Below are positions 7,877 to 16,760 of a stretch of DNA of 33,577 bases, in pieces. This stretch comes from Flavobacteriales bacterium (lineage in GTDB: Bacteria; Bacteroidota; Bacteroidia; Flavobacteriales_D; SKUL01). The position numbers and the translations under genes are program-made. Below the pieces are notes generated by a model. It saw only the letters and a program-made list of their open reading frames with translations. It was not told the DNA's origin and did no database searches. The stretch's first letter is position 1. Each line of letters starts with the position of its first letter. The stretch lies in contig SKUL01000192.1 in assembly GCA_007129985.1 (NCBI GenBank), positions 1 to 33,577 on the forward strand, read 5' to 3'.

Positions 7877-9166
7877 ATGCCTTACTATTTTACGTCCGAA
7901 TCGGTGTCGGAAGGACACCCCGATAAAATTGCAGACCAAATATCTGACGCGCTTATTGACCACTTTATGGCCTTTGACAAGGACTCTAAAGTAGCCTGCG
8001 AAACACTCGTAACAACCGGACAGGTGATTGTTGCCGGTGAGGTAAAATCATCGGCGTACTTGGATGTTCAAAGTATTGTGCGCGATGTAATCAGAGATAT
8101 TGGCTACACCAAAAGCGAGTACAAATTTGACGCTGACTCCTGCGGAATTCTGTCGGCTATTCACGAACAAAGTGCCGATATAAATCGCGGCGTTGAGCGG
8201 AATGACCCGGAATCACAGGGCGCCGGCGACCAGGGAATGATGTTCGGGTATGCCTGCAAGGAAACCGACAACTACATGCCTCTTGGTATTGAACTGGCTC
8301 ACAGCCTACTCAAAGAATTGGCCGCCATTCGCAAGGAGGGAAAGAAAATGACCTACCTCCGTCCGGATGCGAAAGCGCAGGTTACCATTCTTTATGGCGA
8401 CGATCACCAGCCTCTGAAGATTGACTCTATCGTTATTTCTACCCAGCACGATGATTTTGTGGCTCCCAGGGCAAATTCAGATGCCTCTGTTCGCAAAGCT
8501 GAGCAAGAGATGCAGAAAGTGATTCGCGAAGATATCAAGAAGCATCTCATTGCAAGGGTAAAGCGCCAGCTTCCGGACCGGTTGAAGCGCCTCTTTAACG
8601 AGCACATTACCTACCATGTAAACCCCACGGGTAAGTTTGTGATTGGAGGTCCGCACGGTGACTGTGGGCTGACCGGACGTAAGATTATCGTAGATACCTA
8701 CGGTGGTCGTGGCGCACACGGTGGGGGTGCTTTCTCCGGAAAAGACCCCTCGAAGGTTGACCGTTCAGCCGCCTATGCCACCCGCCATATTGCCAAGAAC
8801 ATGGTGGCCGCAGGCCTTTGCGATGAGGCACTCGTACAGGTAGCCTACGCCATTGGAATTGCAGAGCCCATGGGACTTTACGTGAACACCTACGGAACGG
8901 CGCATGTAAACCTTACAGATGGTGAGATTGCCGAGAAGCTGTTGAAGATTTTCGATATGCGCCCTTACCAGATTGAGCAGCGCCTCAAACTGCGAAACCC
9001 TATTTACCGCGAAACCGCCGCCTACGGGCATATGGGGCGTGAATCAGAGCAAAAAACCCTGACTTTCGTACTACCCAGCGGTCAAAAAGAGAAGTACAAG
9101 GTTGAGACCTTTACCTGGGAGAAGTTGGATTACGTAGAAAAACTGAAGAAGGCCTTTAAACTCTAA
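7877..9166 (+). CDS. metK: S-adenosylmethionine synthase
   Basis: The 429-residue enzyme makes S-adenosylmethionine from methionine and ATP in the cytoplasm. The ATG at 7877 gives the standard N terminus MPYYFTSESVSEGHPDK; an in-frame TTG at 7826 would add 17 unrelated residues. Family motifs are intact: SEGHPDK (ATP site), GAGDQG (hexapeptide) and GGRGAHGGGAFSGKD (phosphate loop), followed by KVDRSAAY. The length matches Bacteroidota MetK, somewhat longer than the E. coli enzyme, with extra residues around the KRQLPDRLKRLFNEH segment. It converges with the downstream minus-strand gene, and the two stop codons overlap, leaving no space for a terminator between them. Confidence 0.97.
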   Translation: MPYYFTSESVSEGHPDKIADQISDALIDHFMAFDKDSKVACETLVTTGQVIVAGEVKSSAYLDVQSIVRDVIRDIGYTKSEYKFDADSCGILSAIHEQSADINRGVERNDPESQGAGDQGMMFGYACKETDNYMPLGIELAHSLLKELAAIRKEGKKMTYLRPDAKAQVTILYGDDHQPLKIDSIVISTQHDDFVAPRANSDASVRKAEQEMQKVIREDIKKHLIARVKRQLPDRLKRLFNEHITYHVNPTGKFVIGGPHGDCGLTGRKIIVDTYGGRGAHGGGAFSGKDPSKVDRSAAYATRHIAKNMVAAGLCDEALVQVAYAIGIAEPMGLYVNTYGTAHVNLTDGEIAEKLLKIFDMRPYQIEQRLKLRNPIYRETAAYGHMGRESEQKTLTFVLPSGQKEKYKVETFTWEKLDYVEKLKKAFKL

Positions 9167-11307
9167 TCCTGAAAGAAGCCCAACTTCAAGCTGGCATTGT
9201 TCAGGTCATTGATGTAGCCATAAATCTGGGAAACCAGCACCGCCTGATTGGCGGGCACGCGCTCAGCAGTTACAGCGTGATAGGCTCGGATGCTTATCTC
9301 GTTGGGATGCTCCTTGATAAAGTGCACGGCAAGCTCACCAAAATCGTTTTCAACCGCACGCTCCAGTTCATCGAGGTTCAGAATTTCCACCGGCTGGTCG
9401 AATTTGAGATTAACCAAAAATTCGTCCCACCCCACAAAATCGGGGTAAAAGGGCAGCACCCTCGGAAAACGATCAAAATCAGGCCAGGTCACAAAGTTGA
9501 ACCAGTTGTACAGGGGCAGTTCGTATGAATTACCACCAGTTGACTGCCCTGCATCAGCCCAGTCGAAGTTTACTTCATATCGTCTGCCAAAGGGAGCAAA
9601 TGGGTTGTACTCTGTGCGATCGAGGTTGGACCATTCTACATCTTGGCCATCCAATACAATTCTGGCGTAGGCCGGATTGATGGTACTATCAATGCGCCCA
9701 AATTCAAATAGTGAGCGGGTGAGCGTGCTGAACTGGCCCGACAAGGTAACGTCCAAGATGCCTGTGGCTCGTCGGTTTTTTGTGTCTATCTCCATGTCTA
9801 TACGGGTTTGCCTGAAATTTTCATCGGTCATTTCGGGCAAATTGACCAACGGAGGAAAGTATCCCTCTTCAAAATGCAGATCTACGTAGTTCACCAAAAA
9901 AGCAGGAGTTCCCGCCAGGTAAAAGGGAAATTCATTGGGACCATACCCAAACCGGTTGCGTTTGGGATAAAAGAAGTTCAGCATGTTATGGTCGTCGGGA
10001 ACGGCAAAAGAAAAATCCGAAAAAAGCACGTTACCGTGATAAGGTATGGTCATGGTTCCGATTCTGGAGTCCATCATGTAAGCCGTATTATATGAAAGCC
10101 CCAACATGTTGATCATCTTAGCATAGAGATTATACCGGCTGATATTGCGCATTTGCCCGCGCTCAACCTGCGAACCCATTTTTTCGAGACTCATATCGCG
10201 CTCCTCGTAGTACGCATCGTCCCAGCTAAAGGTGAAGTCTTCGGTAATCACTTCATGCAGCCTGGCAAATTTTGAAAGATTCAGGTCGTCCGGTATATCG
10301 GAAGTTTGCTCAGCCATAAAGCGCTTTAGCTTTTTGGTTTGAGCATCCAACTCTATGCGTCGGGTAGCTACGCGGTACAACCAAAACGCATTAGACTCTC
10401 TGTTGAGCAGCGTTTTGTAAGTATAATCCGATGGAAGCAACTGATCAGACAGGTAATGCCTTGTGCGGTTTCTGAAACTCTGGGTATTGAGACTTACAAC
10501 AATATGGGGAAGGTCTTCGGAGGGTCTGACTCCCTGTTCATTGATACAAGGACTGAGGTTATGACGATACCACACCCGCGACGTTCGGCGTTTGCGCGTA
10601 TACACGGAGTCGGGCTTTACGCCGGTAATGAGACTGATGTTGTGCTTGGGCATAACCACCTCCAGCCGCTGCTCCTGAATGGGGTAGTTGTGATGGAAAA
10701 AAACCCGCTGGTAGTTAAAAAGTATCGAGTTGTCGATATACGGAATCTCAACCTTGTAGTGAATCTCAATTTCATCGTCGGGAGCCAGTCCCAACAATTC
10801 AAAAACATAACGAAACTGGATTTCGGAGCGCTGATAAATCTCCAGCCTGTCGGTGTCGAAGCGATCAGTCCAATCTACCGATACCGTACCTCCATCCGGC
10901 AATACTTTTCGGGCGGCAAAGAACACCATGCGCGTATTGAGGTAATCTGCACTGAGGCGCTCATCTCTTTTTTCGAGAGGCAGATTTCGTGCGTCGTAAA
11001 AAGGATCCCATGATTCGGGTAATCTGAAGGTTTGGAAGGGCACACGATGACCATCACGACTGTGTAGCTTTACGCGCAATTTTCTCTCGAGATACACATA
11101 CATGTGTGTGCTTTTTTGGCCCCGAACGGAGAGCCTTCGCTCATCTTTCAAAATGACCGCCGGATGATTCTCCCAACGGGCATGAACAGGAATAGACTTG
11201 GGGTGGGCTTCTTTCCAGGTGTACTCAAAATCGCGCAAAGGGTAGTATTGGCCGTGAACCGGAAGCAGAATAAAAAGTAAGATCACCTGTAATACAAAAG
11301 CCCGCAT
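9163..11307 (-). CDS. Exported DUF3857/transglutaminase-like protein lacking a catalytic Cys
   Basis: The 714-residue protein begins with a signal peptide (MRAFVLQVILLFILLPVHGQ). Residues about 40-250 look like the beta-sandwich domain found in DUF3857 proteins (PAVILKDERRLSV, VYLERKLRV). Residues about 340-460 resemble the transglutaminase-like fold that usually follows: a helix YNLYAKMINMLGLSYNTAYM sits where the family has its catalytic-Cys helix, and PDDHNML could hold the His-Asp region. The only Cys I find is at about 254, outside this domain, so the thiol is missing. The C-terminal third is beta-rich. It is probably periplasmic or surface-located and non-enzymatic. The domain call is from pattern only. 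A TAATTTTG box at 11437-11444 (minus) might be its -7 element. Confidence 0.55.
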   Translation of the reverse strand: MRAFVLQVILLFILLPVHGQYYPLRDFEYTWKEAHPKSIPVHARWENHPAVILKDERRLSVRGQKSTHMYVYLERKLRVKLHSRDGHRVPFQTFRLPESWDPFYDARNLPLEKRDERLSADYLNTRMVFFAARKVLPDGGTVSVDWTDRFDTDRLEIYQRSEIQFRYVFELLGLAPDDEIEIHYKVEIPYIDNSILFNYQRVFFHHNYPIQEQRLEVVMPKHNISLITGVKPDSVYTRKRRTSRVWYRHNLSPCINEQGVRPSEDLPHIVVSLNTQSFRNRTRHYLSDQLLPSDYTYKTLLNRESNAFWLYRVATRRIELDAQTKKLKRFMAEQTSDIPDDLNLSKFARLHEVITEDFTFSWDDAYYEERDMSLEKMGSQVERGQMRNISRYNLYAKMINMLGLSYNTAYMMDSRIGTMTIPYHGNVLFSDFSFAVPDDHNMLNFFYPKRNRFGYGPNEFPFYLAGTPAFLVNYVDLHFEEGYFPPLVNLPEMTDENFRQTRIDMEIDTKNRRATGILDVTLSGQFSTLTRSLFEFGRIDSTINPAYARIVLDGQDVEWSNLDRTEYNPFAPFGRRYEVNFDWADAGQSTGGNSYELPLYNWFNFVTWPDFDRFPRVLPFYPDFVGWDEFLVNLKFDQPVEILNLDELERAVENDFGELAVHFIKEHPNEISIRAYHAVTAERVPANQAVLVSQIYGYINDLNNASLKLGFFQD

Positions 11308-11452
11308 ACGCTGTATTTGGTACTCTTCGCCACTTGATTGACGCTACTTCTGAACGCCATTCGGATGATTCTGAGCACTTGAAGCATAGCAATCATCGTT
11401 CCAGTTTTACACTCCGCGTTAGGCAACGACGAATACCAAAATTACCAGCAGC

Positions 11453-12763
11453 CTATTTCTGGCGGAAGAAGACATTGATTGGAACCCCTGTAAATGTGAA
11501 GTTTTCGCGCAGTTTATTTTCAACAAAGCGTTTGTACGGATCTTTGATATACTGTGGGAGGTTGCAGAAAAACACAAAACTCGGCACGTGCGTCGGAAGC
11601 TGAGTTACGTACTTAATGCGCACGTATTTACCCTTGTAAGCCGGTGGTGGCGTACGTTCGATGATTTCGAGCATTACATCGTTGAGGCGTGAAGTTGATA
11701 CACGCTGCTTGCGATTCTGAAATACCTCTATGCCCGTTTCGAGGGCTTTATAGATTCGTTGCTTCGTCATTGCCGACACGAACAAAATGGGCACATCGTT
11801 AAAAGGGGCAATCTTTTCGCGGATTTCCTCCTCAAGTTTACGCGTGCTGTGCTGGTCTTTTTCGTACACATCCCATTTGTTTACGAGAATCACCACGCCT
11901 TTTTTGTTCTTGAGAATCATGGAAAAGATATTGAGGTCTTGCTTTTCCAAGCCTTCAAGGGCATCGATGAGCAGAAAACACACATCGCTGCTTTCAATGG
12001 CCCTAATGGATCGAATCACTGAGTAGAATTCCAGGTCGTCATGTACCTTGGCCTTTTTCCTGATACCTGCTGTATCCATCAGCAAAAAGTCAAATCCATA
12101 GGATCGGTAGCGGGTACCTATCGTATCGCGCGTAGTTCCGGCAACATCGGTCACTATATTACGGTCTTCGCCGGTGAGTGCGTTAATGAGCGAGGATTTT
12201 CCCACATTGGGACGGCCCACGACGGCAAAGCGCGGTATGTCCGGTTCATCTTCTTCCTCTGCTGCCGGCTTTCCAAGCAGCTCCACAAGGGCGTCGAGCA
12301 TATCACCCGTTCCACCTCCATTCACCGCCGAAACGGTGTACACTTCACCAAGTCCAAGCGAATAAAACTCAGCCGCCAGCGGAGTCTTGTCTGGCGAGTC
12401 AATTTTATTACAAACCAACAGAACCTCTTTTCCTGATTTACGAAGGAGACGGGCTATGGCCTCGTCATAGTCTGTAATGCCCGATTGCCAATCCACCAGA
12501 TAAAGGATGACATTCGATTCTTCAACAGCCAATTCAACCTGACGGCGAATGGCTTGCTCAAATACGTCTTCGGAATTGATGGTGTACCCACCGGTATCAA
12601 TCACGGAAAATTTCACACCATTCCATTCGGCTATGCCGTAATGCCGGTCGCGTGTAACTCCGCTCACAGAATCTACGATTGCATCGCGCGATTCAGTTAA
12701 TCGGTTAAATAGGGTGGACTTACCCACATTGGGGCGTCCGACAATGGCAACAACCTTTCTCAT
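11453..12763 (-). CDS. der: Ribosome biogenesis GTPase Der (EngA)
   Basis: The 436-residue protein has two tandem GTPase domains and a C-terminal KH-like domain, the defining build of Der. Domain 1 has GRPNVGKST at 8-16, DTGG and NKID; domain 2 has GRPNVGKSS, DTAGIRKK and NKWD. The C-terminal domain includes PPPAYKGKYVRIKYVTQ. Der is needed for 50S subunit maturation. It starts 4 bases after the era stop, so era and der form an operon of two assembly GTPases. A 145-base gap follows its stop before the start of the next minus-strand gene. Confidence 0.97.
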   Translation of the reverse strand: MRKVVAIVGRPNVGKSTLFNRLTESRDAIVDSVSGVTRDRHYGIAEWNGVKFSVIDTGGYTINSEDVFEQAIRRQVELAVEESNVILYLVDWQSGITDYDEAIARLLRKSGKEVLLVCNKIDSPDKTPLAAEFYSLGLGEVYTVSAVNGGGTGDMLDALVELLGKPAAEEEDEPDIPRFAVVGRPNVGKSSLINALTGEDRNIVTDVAGTTRDTIGTRYRSYGFDFLLMDTAGIRKKAKVHDDLEFYSVIRSIRAIESSDVCFLLIDALEGLEKQDLNIFSMILKNKKGVVILVNKWDVYEKDQHSTRKLEEEIREKIAPFNDVPILFVSAMTKQRIYKALETGIEVFQNRKQRVSTSRLNDVMLEIIERTPPPAYKGKYVRIKYVTQLPTHVPSFVFFCNLPQYIKDPYKRFVENKLRENFTFTGVPINVFFRQK

Positions 12764-12767
12764 CTTG

Positions 12768-13661
12768 TTAGAGGTATCCGTATTTATCGAGTTTGTGATT
12801 TTCGTCGCGCCAGTTTTCGTCCACCTTTACATGCAGCTCAAGAAAAACTTTTGCACCAAGGAACTTCTCCATGGCTTTACGGGCACCGGACCCTACTTTT
12901 TTCAGCTTTTCGCCCTTATGCCCAATGACAATACCCTTTTGAGATTGGCGCATCACATAAATAATTGCCCGAATGTGAATAAGTTCCTCTGTTTCCTTAA
13001 AGCTCTCGATCTCCACTTGTGCTGAATAGGGAATTTCCTTTTGGTAGTGAAGAAAGATTTGCTCGCGAATCATTTCCGACATGAAGAAGCGCATGGGCCT
13101 GTCGGACAACGAGTCTTTATCGAAGTAAGGCGGATGCTCCGGCAACCATTCAATGATGAACTCAAGCACAGTATCCAGATTGAAGCGATGCAAGGCCGAA
13201 ACCGGCATAACAGTAGAATCGGGAAACCATTCCTTAAGTTTCTCCACTTCCTTTGTAACTGCCTCCTGATCGCTGATATCAATTTTGTTCAGAAGCACCA
13301 GCACGGGCACCCCCAACGAGTTGATTCTTTCGCGCAATTCCTCTTCAATGACTTCATCCGGCACCGTGATATAGATGATAATATCTGCATCGCTAAAGGC
13401 CTGCTCCACAAAATTCATCATCCGCTCCTGCATTTTGTAAGACGGAGCGAGTAGTCCGGGAGTGTCAGAAAACACAACCTGATAATCCGGGTGATTAAGC
13501 AAGCCCATGATGCGATGCCGCGTGGTTTGGGCCTTTGGGGTGATGATGGAGAGCGATTCGCCGAGAACAGCATTCATCAGGGTTGACTTACCCACATTGG
13601 GTTTACCGATAATATTTACGAAGCCTGCACGGTGTTTCAAAGCATGAAATTTGGTTAACAA
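12768..13661 (-). CDS. era: GTPase Era
   Basis: The protein has up to 297 residues, with a GTPase domain (GKPNVGKST, DTPG, NKID, SALHRF) and a C-terminal KH domain with GIVIGHKGEKLKKVG. Era binds the 3' end of 16S rRNA and helps 30S assembly. The frame opens with TTG at 13661, with no ATG in the first codons. A second TTG at 13640 would give MKHRAGFVNIIG, which fits the family N terminus better and leaves room for a promoter -7 box at 13667-13675. I therefore regard 13640 as the likely start but give the longer bound. It is first in the era-der operon and divergent from the initiator tRNA gene. Confidence 0.95.
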   Translation of the reverse strand: MLTKFHALKHRAGFVNIIGKPNVGKSTLMNAVLGESLSIITPKAQTTRHRIMGLLNHPDYQVVFSDTPGLLAPSYKMQERMMNFVEQAFSDADIIIYITVPDEVIEEELRERINSLGVPVLVLLNKIDISDQEAVTKEVEKLKEWFPDSTVMPVSALHRFNLDTVLEFIIEWLPEHPPYFDKDSLSDRPMRFFMSEMIREQIFLHYQKEIPYSAQVEIESFKETEELIHIRAIIYVMRQSQKGIVIGHKGEKLKKVGSGARKAMEKFLGAKVFLELHVKVDENWRDENHKLDKYGYL

Positions 13662-13681
13662 AGAAACAAAATATACCTTTG
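13650..13681 (+). promoter_or_regulatory. Promoter of the initiator tRNA gene
   Basis: TTTG at 13650-13653, a 20-base spacer and TACCTTTG at 13674-13681 match the Bacteroidetes sigma-A consensus (TTTG and TAnnTTTG) exactly in both boxes. Transcription would begin near 13688, giving a leader of about 60 bases before the tRNA. The -7 box overlaps the opposing era -7 box. Confidence 0.6.
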
Positions 13682-13701
13682 CACTCCGTTTGAGGCCAAA
13701 A
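13667..13701 (-). promoter_or_regulatory. Putative era-der promoter, overlapping the tRNA promoter
   Basis: Read on the minus strand, TTTTG (13697-13701) is followed after 21 bases by TATATTTTG (13667-13675), close to the Bacteroidetes consensus with one extra base in the -7 box. Transcription would begin near 13660, just before the likely TTG start of era at 13640. It shares bases 13674-13675 with the tRNA promoter. Confidence 0.4.
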
Positions 13702-13747
13702 GAGGCCTTGAATAACGAGAAAAAGATCCAAAATCAAAACGATATAT

Positions 13748-13820
<73 letters not shown>

Positions 13821-13827
13821 CTAAGCA

Positions 13828-13864
13828 AGAGGTTGTTCAACATTGAGCAACCTCTTTTTTTTTT
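13828..13864 (+). terminator. Rho-independent terminator after the initiator tRNA
   Basis: An 11-bp stem (AGAGGTTGTTC with GAGCAACCTCT, one G-T pair) with a 6-base loop is followed by a run of ten T residues ending just before the ABC-F stop codon at 13866. It ends tRNA transcription; on the other strand there is no T run. Confidence 0.85.
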
Positions 13865-13865
13865 G

Positions 13866-15815
13866 CTACGATTCAGACAACTTCTGCTCGGCCTGCTCCA
13901 GTTGTTCTATGGCTTGTGCCCATTCATCCTCAGTCTGCGAAAGCGCATTTTTTACCGCGGTGATCTCTTCGAAACTGGCCCGCACCAAATCCTGATTGCT
14001 AAAGTCAAGTTCTGCGCTTTCGCGATTCAACTCCGCGAGTTTTTCTTCAAACTCCGTGATTTTGGCTTCAAGCTTTTGCACCTGGGTCTTTATGCGTCGG
14101 GCTTCTTTTTCAAGCTCTTTTCGCTGCGCTCCATGCACTGCTTTTCCTTTTTCCGCTACCGGTTTTACGGCTTTGGTTTTGGCAGCGCGCTCGTAGTTGG
14201 CAATGTTGGCGGCGTTCTTTTCCGCCAAAAAAGTCTGAATATCCTTGAGGTGTGTTTTCAACCCACCCGATTCTATTTCGAATAGCTTATCGGTAAGACC
14301 CTGCAAAAAATGCCGGTCGTGAGACACGATGAGCAAAGCACCCGGAAACTGTTGAAGCGCCTGTTTCAACACGTCTTTCGAGTCAATATCAAGGTGGTTG
14401 GTAGGCTCATCCATGATGAGCAGGTTGTACGGCTTCAGCATCAACCTGCAAAGTGCCAGTCTCGATTTTTCGCCGCCGCTCAGCACTTTAACCTTTTTGT
14501 ACACATCGTCTCCGCTAAACAGAAATGCTCCCAGTAAGCTCCGGATACGCGTGCGCATATCGCCGGTGGCCTCCTGGTCTATCACCTCAAAAACGGTGAG
14601 ATTCTCGTCGAGCGTTGTGGTTTGGTGTTGGGCAAAATAGCCCATTTGCACCTGATGGCCCAGATTCACCTCACCACCATCCGGTGTTTCGTCGCCCACC
14701 AAAATGCGGAGCAGCGTGGTCTTACCAATTCCGTTTTTACCGATAAGGGCTACTTTCTCGCCGCGCTCAAGCTCCATCTGTACATCGCCAAACAGGTGCT
14801 TGCTTCCGTAGTGCTTGCCAATGCTATTTGCCTTGAGCACCACCTTTCCCGGCCTTGGAGCTTCGGGAAAACGGAGGTTAAGCGATTCGTGCTGGTCCTC
14901 ATCCACCGTCACACGCTCCATGCGGTCTAGCTTCTTGATGAGCGACTGAGCGAAAGAAGCTTTTGAACTTTTGGCTCTGAATTTATTGATGAGGGCCTCG
15001 GTTTCACGCACGGTGCGCTCCTGGTTACGGGCTTCCTGCCGTTGCTTCTCGATGATGAGCTCGCGCTGCTCCAGAAAACCCGTGTAGGACGCTTTGTAAT
15101 CGCGGATTTTGCCGTTTACAATCTCTATGGTGCGAGAGGTCACTGCATCGAGAAAAGCAACATCGTGCGAGATGAGCACCATCGAGCCACTGTAGTTGGA
15201 CAAAAAGCCCTCCAGCCATTCTATGGATTCAATATCGAGGTGATTGGTGGGCTCATCTAAAAGCAGTAAATCGGGCGACGTAACCAGAATTTTGGCCAGC
15301 TCTACGCGCATTTTCCAGCCGCCGCTAAATTCGTTCAGGGAGCGGTCGAAATCCTGCCGGGAAAAACCCAATCCTTTAAGCACGCGTTCAATTAGTTCTT
15401 CGGAGGACTGCCCTCCAATCAACTGATACCGCTCATTAAGGAGGTTAAATTCATCGAGCAGCTCAGCCATCACGTCCATATCGTCTACTCCGGCATCGAA
15501 TGCCGCTTGAATTTCGGCGATCCGGTTCAACATGCCTTGCTCTTCCTGCCGCGCCTCTGCAACAGCCTGAATGACGGTTTGGTCAGAGTGATGGTCAATT
15601 TCCTGAGGCAGATAACCGATGGAATATCCGCTGGAACTTGCCACATCGCCTTCCTGAGGTTTGATAAGGCCGGCCATCAACTTGAGCAGGGTAGATTTTC
15701 CCGCACCGTTTCGCCCCACCAGCCCTATACGATCCTGATCATTTACCTGAAATGAGATGCCGTCAAAAATGGGCCTATCTCCAAAATGCAAGCTTACATT
15801 ACCAACTCCAAACAT
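13866..15815 (-). CDS. ABC-F family ATP-binding cassette protein (Uup/YdiF-like)
   Basis: From the ATG at 15815 the protein has 649 residues; an in-frame TTG at 15830 would add five. It has two ABC domains and no membrane segment. The first has Walker A GRNGAGKST, signature FSGGW and LLLLDEPTNHLD; the second has GKNGIGKTT, LSGGEKSRLAL and LLIMDEPTNHLD. The linker between them is charged and helical, as in ABC-F proteins that enter the ribosome E site. The C-terminal 100 residues are a Lys/Glu-rich coiled coil. ABC-F members act on ribosomes as translation factors or as antibiotic-protection proteins; this one looks like a housekeeping type, but the subtype is not certain. The gene lies just downstream of the gldN terminator. 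Confidence 0.9.
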   Translation of the reverse strand: MFGVGNVSLHFGDRPIFDGISFQVNDQDRIGLVGRNGAGKSTLLKLMAGLIKPQEGDVASSSGYSIGYLPQEIDHHSDQTVIQAVAEARQEEQGMLNRIAEIQAAFDAGVDDMDVMAELLDEFNLLNERYQLIGGQSSEELIERVLKGLGFSRQDFDRSLNEFSGGWKMRVELAKILVTSPDLLLLDEPTNHLDIESIEWLEGFLSNYSGSMVLISHDVAFLDAVTSRTIEIVNGKIRDYKASYTGFLEQRELIIEKQRQEARNQERTVRETEALINKFRAKSSKASFAQSLIKKLDRMERVTVDEDQHESLNLRFPEAPRPGKVVLKANSIGKHYGSKHLFGDVQMELERGEKVALIGKNGIGKTTLLRILVGDETPDGGEVNLGHQVQMGYFAQHQTTTLDENLTVFEVIDQEATGDMRTRIRSLLGAFLFSGDDVYKKVKVLSGGEKSRLALCRLMLKPYNLLIMDEPTNHLDIDSKDVLKQALQQFPGALLIVSHDRHFLQGLTDKLFEIESGGLKTHLKDIQTFLAEKNAANIANYERAAKTKAVKPVAEKGKAVHGAQRKELEKEARRIKTQVQKLEAKITEFEEKLAELNRESAELDFSNQDLVRASFEEITAVKNALSQTEDEWAQAIEQLEQAEQKLSES

Positions 15816-15834
15816 GACTCTTGGTTGCAATCAA

Positions 15835-15866
15835 AGAAAAAAGCGCCGTATTAAGGGCGCTTTTTT
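15835..15866 (-). terminator. Terminator of the gld operon
   Basis: A GC-rich stem (GGCGC with GCGCC) is flanked by A and T runs on both sides, so it reads as an intrinsic terminator on either strand. It lies 22 bases after the gldN stop and 20 bases before the ABC-F start, so it should end topA/gld transcription. The ABC-F promoter must lie within or next to it. Confidence 0.75.
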
Positions 15867-15887
15867 CTTCGTGAGAAATAGATTGTA

Positions 15888-16748
15888 TCAGAAGTTCCAG
15901 AGGTCGTGCTCCATCAGAAAGAGTTCCTCCTTGATTCGCTCCGACTCAAGCAGTGCGTCAATTCCAATGGCGTATTCCACAATGCTGCGGTCATATACGT
16001 TTTGCTCTTTGTGAATGAAACTCGAAAACTGGCGCTTCATAAAGATATCATCAAAGGTTCTACGCTCTGAATCGTTGGCGCGATTGTACACTTCCCAGTT
16101 CGAGAAGAGGTAGCGGCACTCCGGGAAGTAGAGCCAGAACAGCGTTCTGTAGGCACCTGTTCGCTCACCATCTTGGGTAAGAGCCGCGATTTGCGGTGCC
16201 AACCCGATGATGCGTACATACATTTCCGAGCGCTGCTTGTCAAAATACCAGTCCTCCTTGATTTGGTAACGTTCAATCTGATCGGGTGTGATATCGTTTT
16301 GTTGAATCACTTCAATCATCCTGTCCCAATCATCCGGGTCGGGTACGAGCATCGTGTCCATCTTGGCCAAAATACCCTCCACTTCAGAAATAAGCATGGG
16401 GTCGTTGAACTCATCATCCAGTGTCACTCCGGGGTCGTATGCCGTGATGGAGCCTTCTACAATCAAACCATCGCGAATAACCTGAAACAGACTTTTGCGA
16501 TCGTTAATCTCATTGTGAGGAAAGTACAACGGGTGATTAATTTTTTCTTTTAGCTCAATGGTACGCCATATTCGCTTCGACCACATAACATCCGCCTCGC
16601 GAAGGTGCGGGTACTGGATGATTTTGTTGGTCTTGGTATGCTCTTTAATGTACGCACCATCAAGAACTGTTTGCGCCTGCATAGTGAAGGGAAACGTCCC
16701 TACACTCAGGAGAAGCACTGCCGAAAAAATCTTTCTTGCGTTGTTCAT
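15888..16748 (-). CDS. gldN: Type IX secretion system ring protein GldN/PorN
   Basis: The 286-residue protein has a signal peptide ending near FTMQAQT. The mature part has the GldN features: repeated charged segments and motifs such as VMWSKRIWRTIELKEKIN and the RTLFWLYFPECR segment. GldN works with the lipoprotein GldK to form the large periplasmic ring of the type IX secretion system, attached to the outer membrane. It is the last of the gldKLMN genes, 12 bases after gldM, and a hairpin terminator follows. No gldO duplicate is present next to it, unlike in F. johnsoniae. Confidence 0.93.
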   Translation of the reverse strand: MNNARKIFSAVLLLSVGTFPFTMQAQTVLDGAYIKEHTKTNKIIQYPHLREADVMWSKRIWRTIELKEKINHPLYFPHNEINDRKSLFQVIRDGLIVEGSITAYDPGVTLDDEFNDPMLISEVEGILAKMDTMLVPDPDDWDRMIEVIQQNDITPDQIERYQIKEDWYFDKQRSEMYVRIIGLAPQIAALTQDGERTGAYRTLFWLYFPECRYLFSNWEVYNRANDSERRTFDDIFMKRQFSSFIHKEQNVYDRSIVEYAIGIDALLESERIKEELFLMEHDLWNF

Positions 16749-16760
16749 AGCCTCAGGTTT

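Noticed and set aside
10339..11013. A 224-residue open frame on the plus strand
   Set aside because: It lies antisense to the exported DUF3857-like gene, shows no domain or signal, and is explained by codon bias of the real gene.
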